Positions 62,625 to 64,000 of a stretch of DNA of 64,000 bases are shown piece by piece (position 1 is the first letter of the stretch; the number at the start of each line of letters is the position of its first letter). This DNA comes from Psychrobacter sp. GP33 (GTDB taxonomy: Bacteria > Pseudomonadota > Gammaproteobacteria > Pseudomonadales > Moraxellaceae): positions 1-64,000 of the forward strand of contig NZ_JACGYX010000006.1 of assembly GCF_014119005.1 (NCBI RefSeq). The letters run 5' to 3'. The notes under the pieces were generated by a model. The model was not told the origin of the DNA and ran no database searches. It saw only the letters and a list, made by a program, of their open reading frames with translations. A program made the translations under genes and the position numbers.

Positions 62625-64000
62625 ATGACAGCTGATAATAATAATAGTAGGCAGTCGCAAGGACTGTATGTCTGGCAAGAAGATAATTTGCTAGCAGCGA
62701 CAACAGCACTTGATGGATACTGGCAGCTCGGTGATAGGCAACTAGATAGCAGTCACGCTGATTTAGCGGTAAGTGTTTCTAGCACCCGCATTGCCACGGA
62801 TACCCGCAACATTCAAGCTGGTGACATTTTTTTAGCCATTATTGGTGATAATTTTGATGGCCACGATTACCTCGATATTGCGATTACTCAAGGTGCAAGC
62901 GCTGTTATTGTGTCGCGTCCACTGGTAACTGTCATTGCTAACAATATTCCGCAATTGGTGGTTACAGATACTCGCTTGGCATTGGGGCAACTGGCATCGT
63001 ATCGTCGTCAGCAGCATCCGGATTTGACAGTTATTGCTATTACTGGCTCGAGCGGTAAAACAACGGCTAAAGAGATGCTTGGCAGTATTTTTAGTCGCCT
63101 AGCATCGACTCTAATTACCCGTGGTAATTTAAATAATGACTTTGGCGTGCCCATGATGATGCTTGAGCTAAAAGATCAGCATCGTTATGCCATCTTAGAG
63201 CTTGGCGCGAACCATATTGGTGAGATTGCCTATACCACAGAGCTTGTGCGTCCAGATGTGGCGTGTATTTTAAATATCGGTACCGCACATCTAGGTGAGT
63301 TTGGTAGTCGTGAGGGTATTTGCCAAACCAAAGCAGAAATTTTTCATACCTTAACGGATAAGCAAGTTGCCATCGTGCCTGACACTGATGATTATGCTCA
63401 GCAGTTGCGAAACATAGCTAAAACGCATACGTCGCAAGTGCTTGGCTTTGGCAGCACCGATGTGACCGCAAGTGACATTAACGTCCATGCTGAAGGCAGC
63501 GAATTTATTCTTCATCTTGGTAGTCAAGCAGGCGCAGTCAGTTTGCCGCTGGCAGGTGAGCATAATGTGAGTAATGCTTTAGCAGCAGCAGCGTGTGCTT
63601 ATGCGCTAAATATCGATATTCAAGATATCGTCACCGGATTAAATCATGCCCGTCCAGCAAAAGGGCGCTTAAACAGCCAAATGTTGGGCAGACATCGGCT
63701 GATTGATGACACTTATAATGCCAATCCACATTCTGTCCGCGCTGCTGCCCACGTATTAGCCGCGCAAACTGGCACTCAAATTATGGTGTTGGGCGATATC
63801 GGTGAGCTTGGCGAGGCGGCAATCAGCGAGCACCACAATCTTGGGCACACGATTGCTAGTGATACCAGTATTGATATGCTGTTATGTGTTGGGGAATTTG
63901 CATCGGATAGCGTTGCTGGTGCCAAAGCCGTTGGCGGTATTGAGGCACACGCATTTACCGATAAACCTCAGTTGTTGGATTTTTTACAGCCGTATTTACA
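62625..64000 (+). CDS. murF: UDP-N-acetylmuramoyl-tripeptide-D-alanyl-D-alanine ligase, partial at window end
   Basis: MurF adds D-Ala-D-Ala to complete the pentapeptide precursor. The frame is open from ATG 62625 to the last base, 458 full codons, with no stop. Landmarks are STDTR-type SVSSTRIATDTRNI and AGDIFLAIIGDNFDGHDY in the N-terminal domain, the ATP loop GSSGKTT (141-147), GNLNNDFGVPMMML, ELGANHIGEIAYTTELVRPDVACILNIGTAH, DDTYNANPHSVRAAAHVL and VLGDIGELGE. An Asn/Ser/Gln-rich leader of about 25 residues comes first. AAGGT is 9 bases before the ATG. The 100-base gap from murE has no terminator, so it continues the cell-wall operon. Confidence 0.96.
   Translation, partial: MTADNNNSRQSQGLYVWQEDNLLAATTALDGYWQLGDRQLDSSHADLAVSVSSTRIATDTRNIQAGDIFLAIIGDNFDGHDYLDIAITQGASAVIVSRPLVTVIANNIPQLVVTDTRLALGQLASYRRQQHPDLTVIAITGSSGKTTAKEMLGSIFSRLASTLITRGNLNNDFGVPMMMLELKDQHRYAILELGANHIGEIAYTTELVRPDVACILNIGTAHLGEFGSREGICQTKAEIFHTLTDKQVAIVPDTDDYAQQLRNIAKTHTSQVLGFGSTDVTASDINVHAEGSEFILHLGSQAGAVSLPLAGEHNVSNALAAAACAYALNIDIQDIVTGLNHARPAKGRLNSQMLGRHRLIDDTYNANPHSVRAAAHVLAAQTGTQIMVLGDIGELGEAAISEHHNLGHTIASDTSIDMLLCVGEFASDSVAGAKAVGGIEAHAFTDKPQLLDFLQPYL

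Overview
The window looks like chromosomal DNA from a gammaproteobacterium of the family Moraxellaceae, most probably Psychrobacter. The grounds are moderate to low GC, Acinetobacter/Psychrobacter-like housekeeping proteins (ParE, ArgA, GlmU, GlmS, AcnA, FtsI, MurE), a DNPR-type meso-diaminopimelate MurE, and many housekeeping enzymes carrying low-complexity Asn/Ser/Thr/Lys-rich insertions or tails. The genus call is recognition by eye, not a search. I saw no IS element, prophage, CRISPR array, rRNA gene or replication origin.

Layout. 0-5.7 kb: a lone Mrr-like PD-(D/E)xK nuclease, then yqiA-parE (esterase and topoisomerase IV subunit B), a PlsC-like acyltransferase and an SDR oxidoreductase. 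5.8-15.2 kb: a multi-helix mechanosensitive-channel-like protein, a lipoprotein FKBP isomerase, argA, an exported protein of unknown function, a patatin-like lipoprotein and recG. 15.4-19.8 kb: an adaptor/RND efflux pair with no outer-membrane channel gene. 20.0-26.1 kb, minus strand: otsB-otsA (trehalose synthesis), followed in the same direction by a tightly overlapping cassette of an acyl-CoA dehydrogenase-like protein, a PIG-L deacetylase, a SAM methyltransferase and a family 2 glycosyltransferase. This cassette is the best candidate for an undescribed pathway. 26.6-34.1 kb: yqjG, a dead PaoA/YagT-like iron-sulfur subunit gene, then an AT-rich chaperone-usher fimbrial operon (pilin, chaperone, usher, tip adhesin) with a terminator placed after the pilin gene.

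34.3-42.4 kb, minus strand: glmU-glmS (UDP-GlcNAc synthesis), ribH-nusB-thiL-pgpA and hisF. 42.6-54 kb: thrB, a DUF2007-like gene abutting a YafJ-like amidotransferase, a small lipoprotein, YchJ- and YdjM-like proteins, a DUF3025 protein, acnA, an EamA transporter and an unusual membrane/coiled-coil protein. 54.1-56.5 kb: tRNA-Glu(TTC) and tRNA-Ala(GGC), a small hypothetical gene and gltX, all on the minus strand. 56.7-64 kb: the start of the division/cell-wall cluster, rsmH-ftsL-ftsI-murE-murF. murF runs off the window end, and mraZ is absent from its usual place upstream of rsmH.

Several convergent gene pairs share one bidirectional terminator hairpin. Start codons were moved to internal sites wherever a Shine-Dalgarno sequence or family alignment favoured them; each case is noted in its entry.
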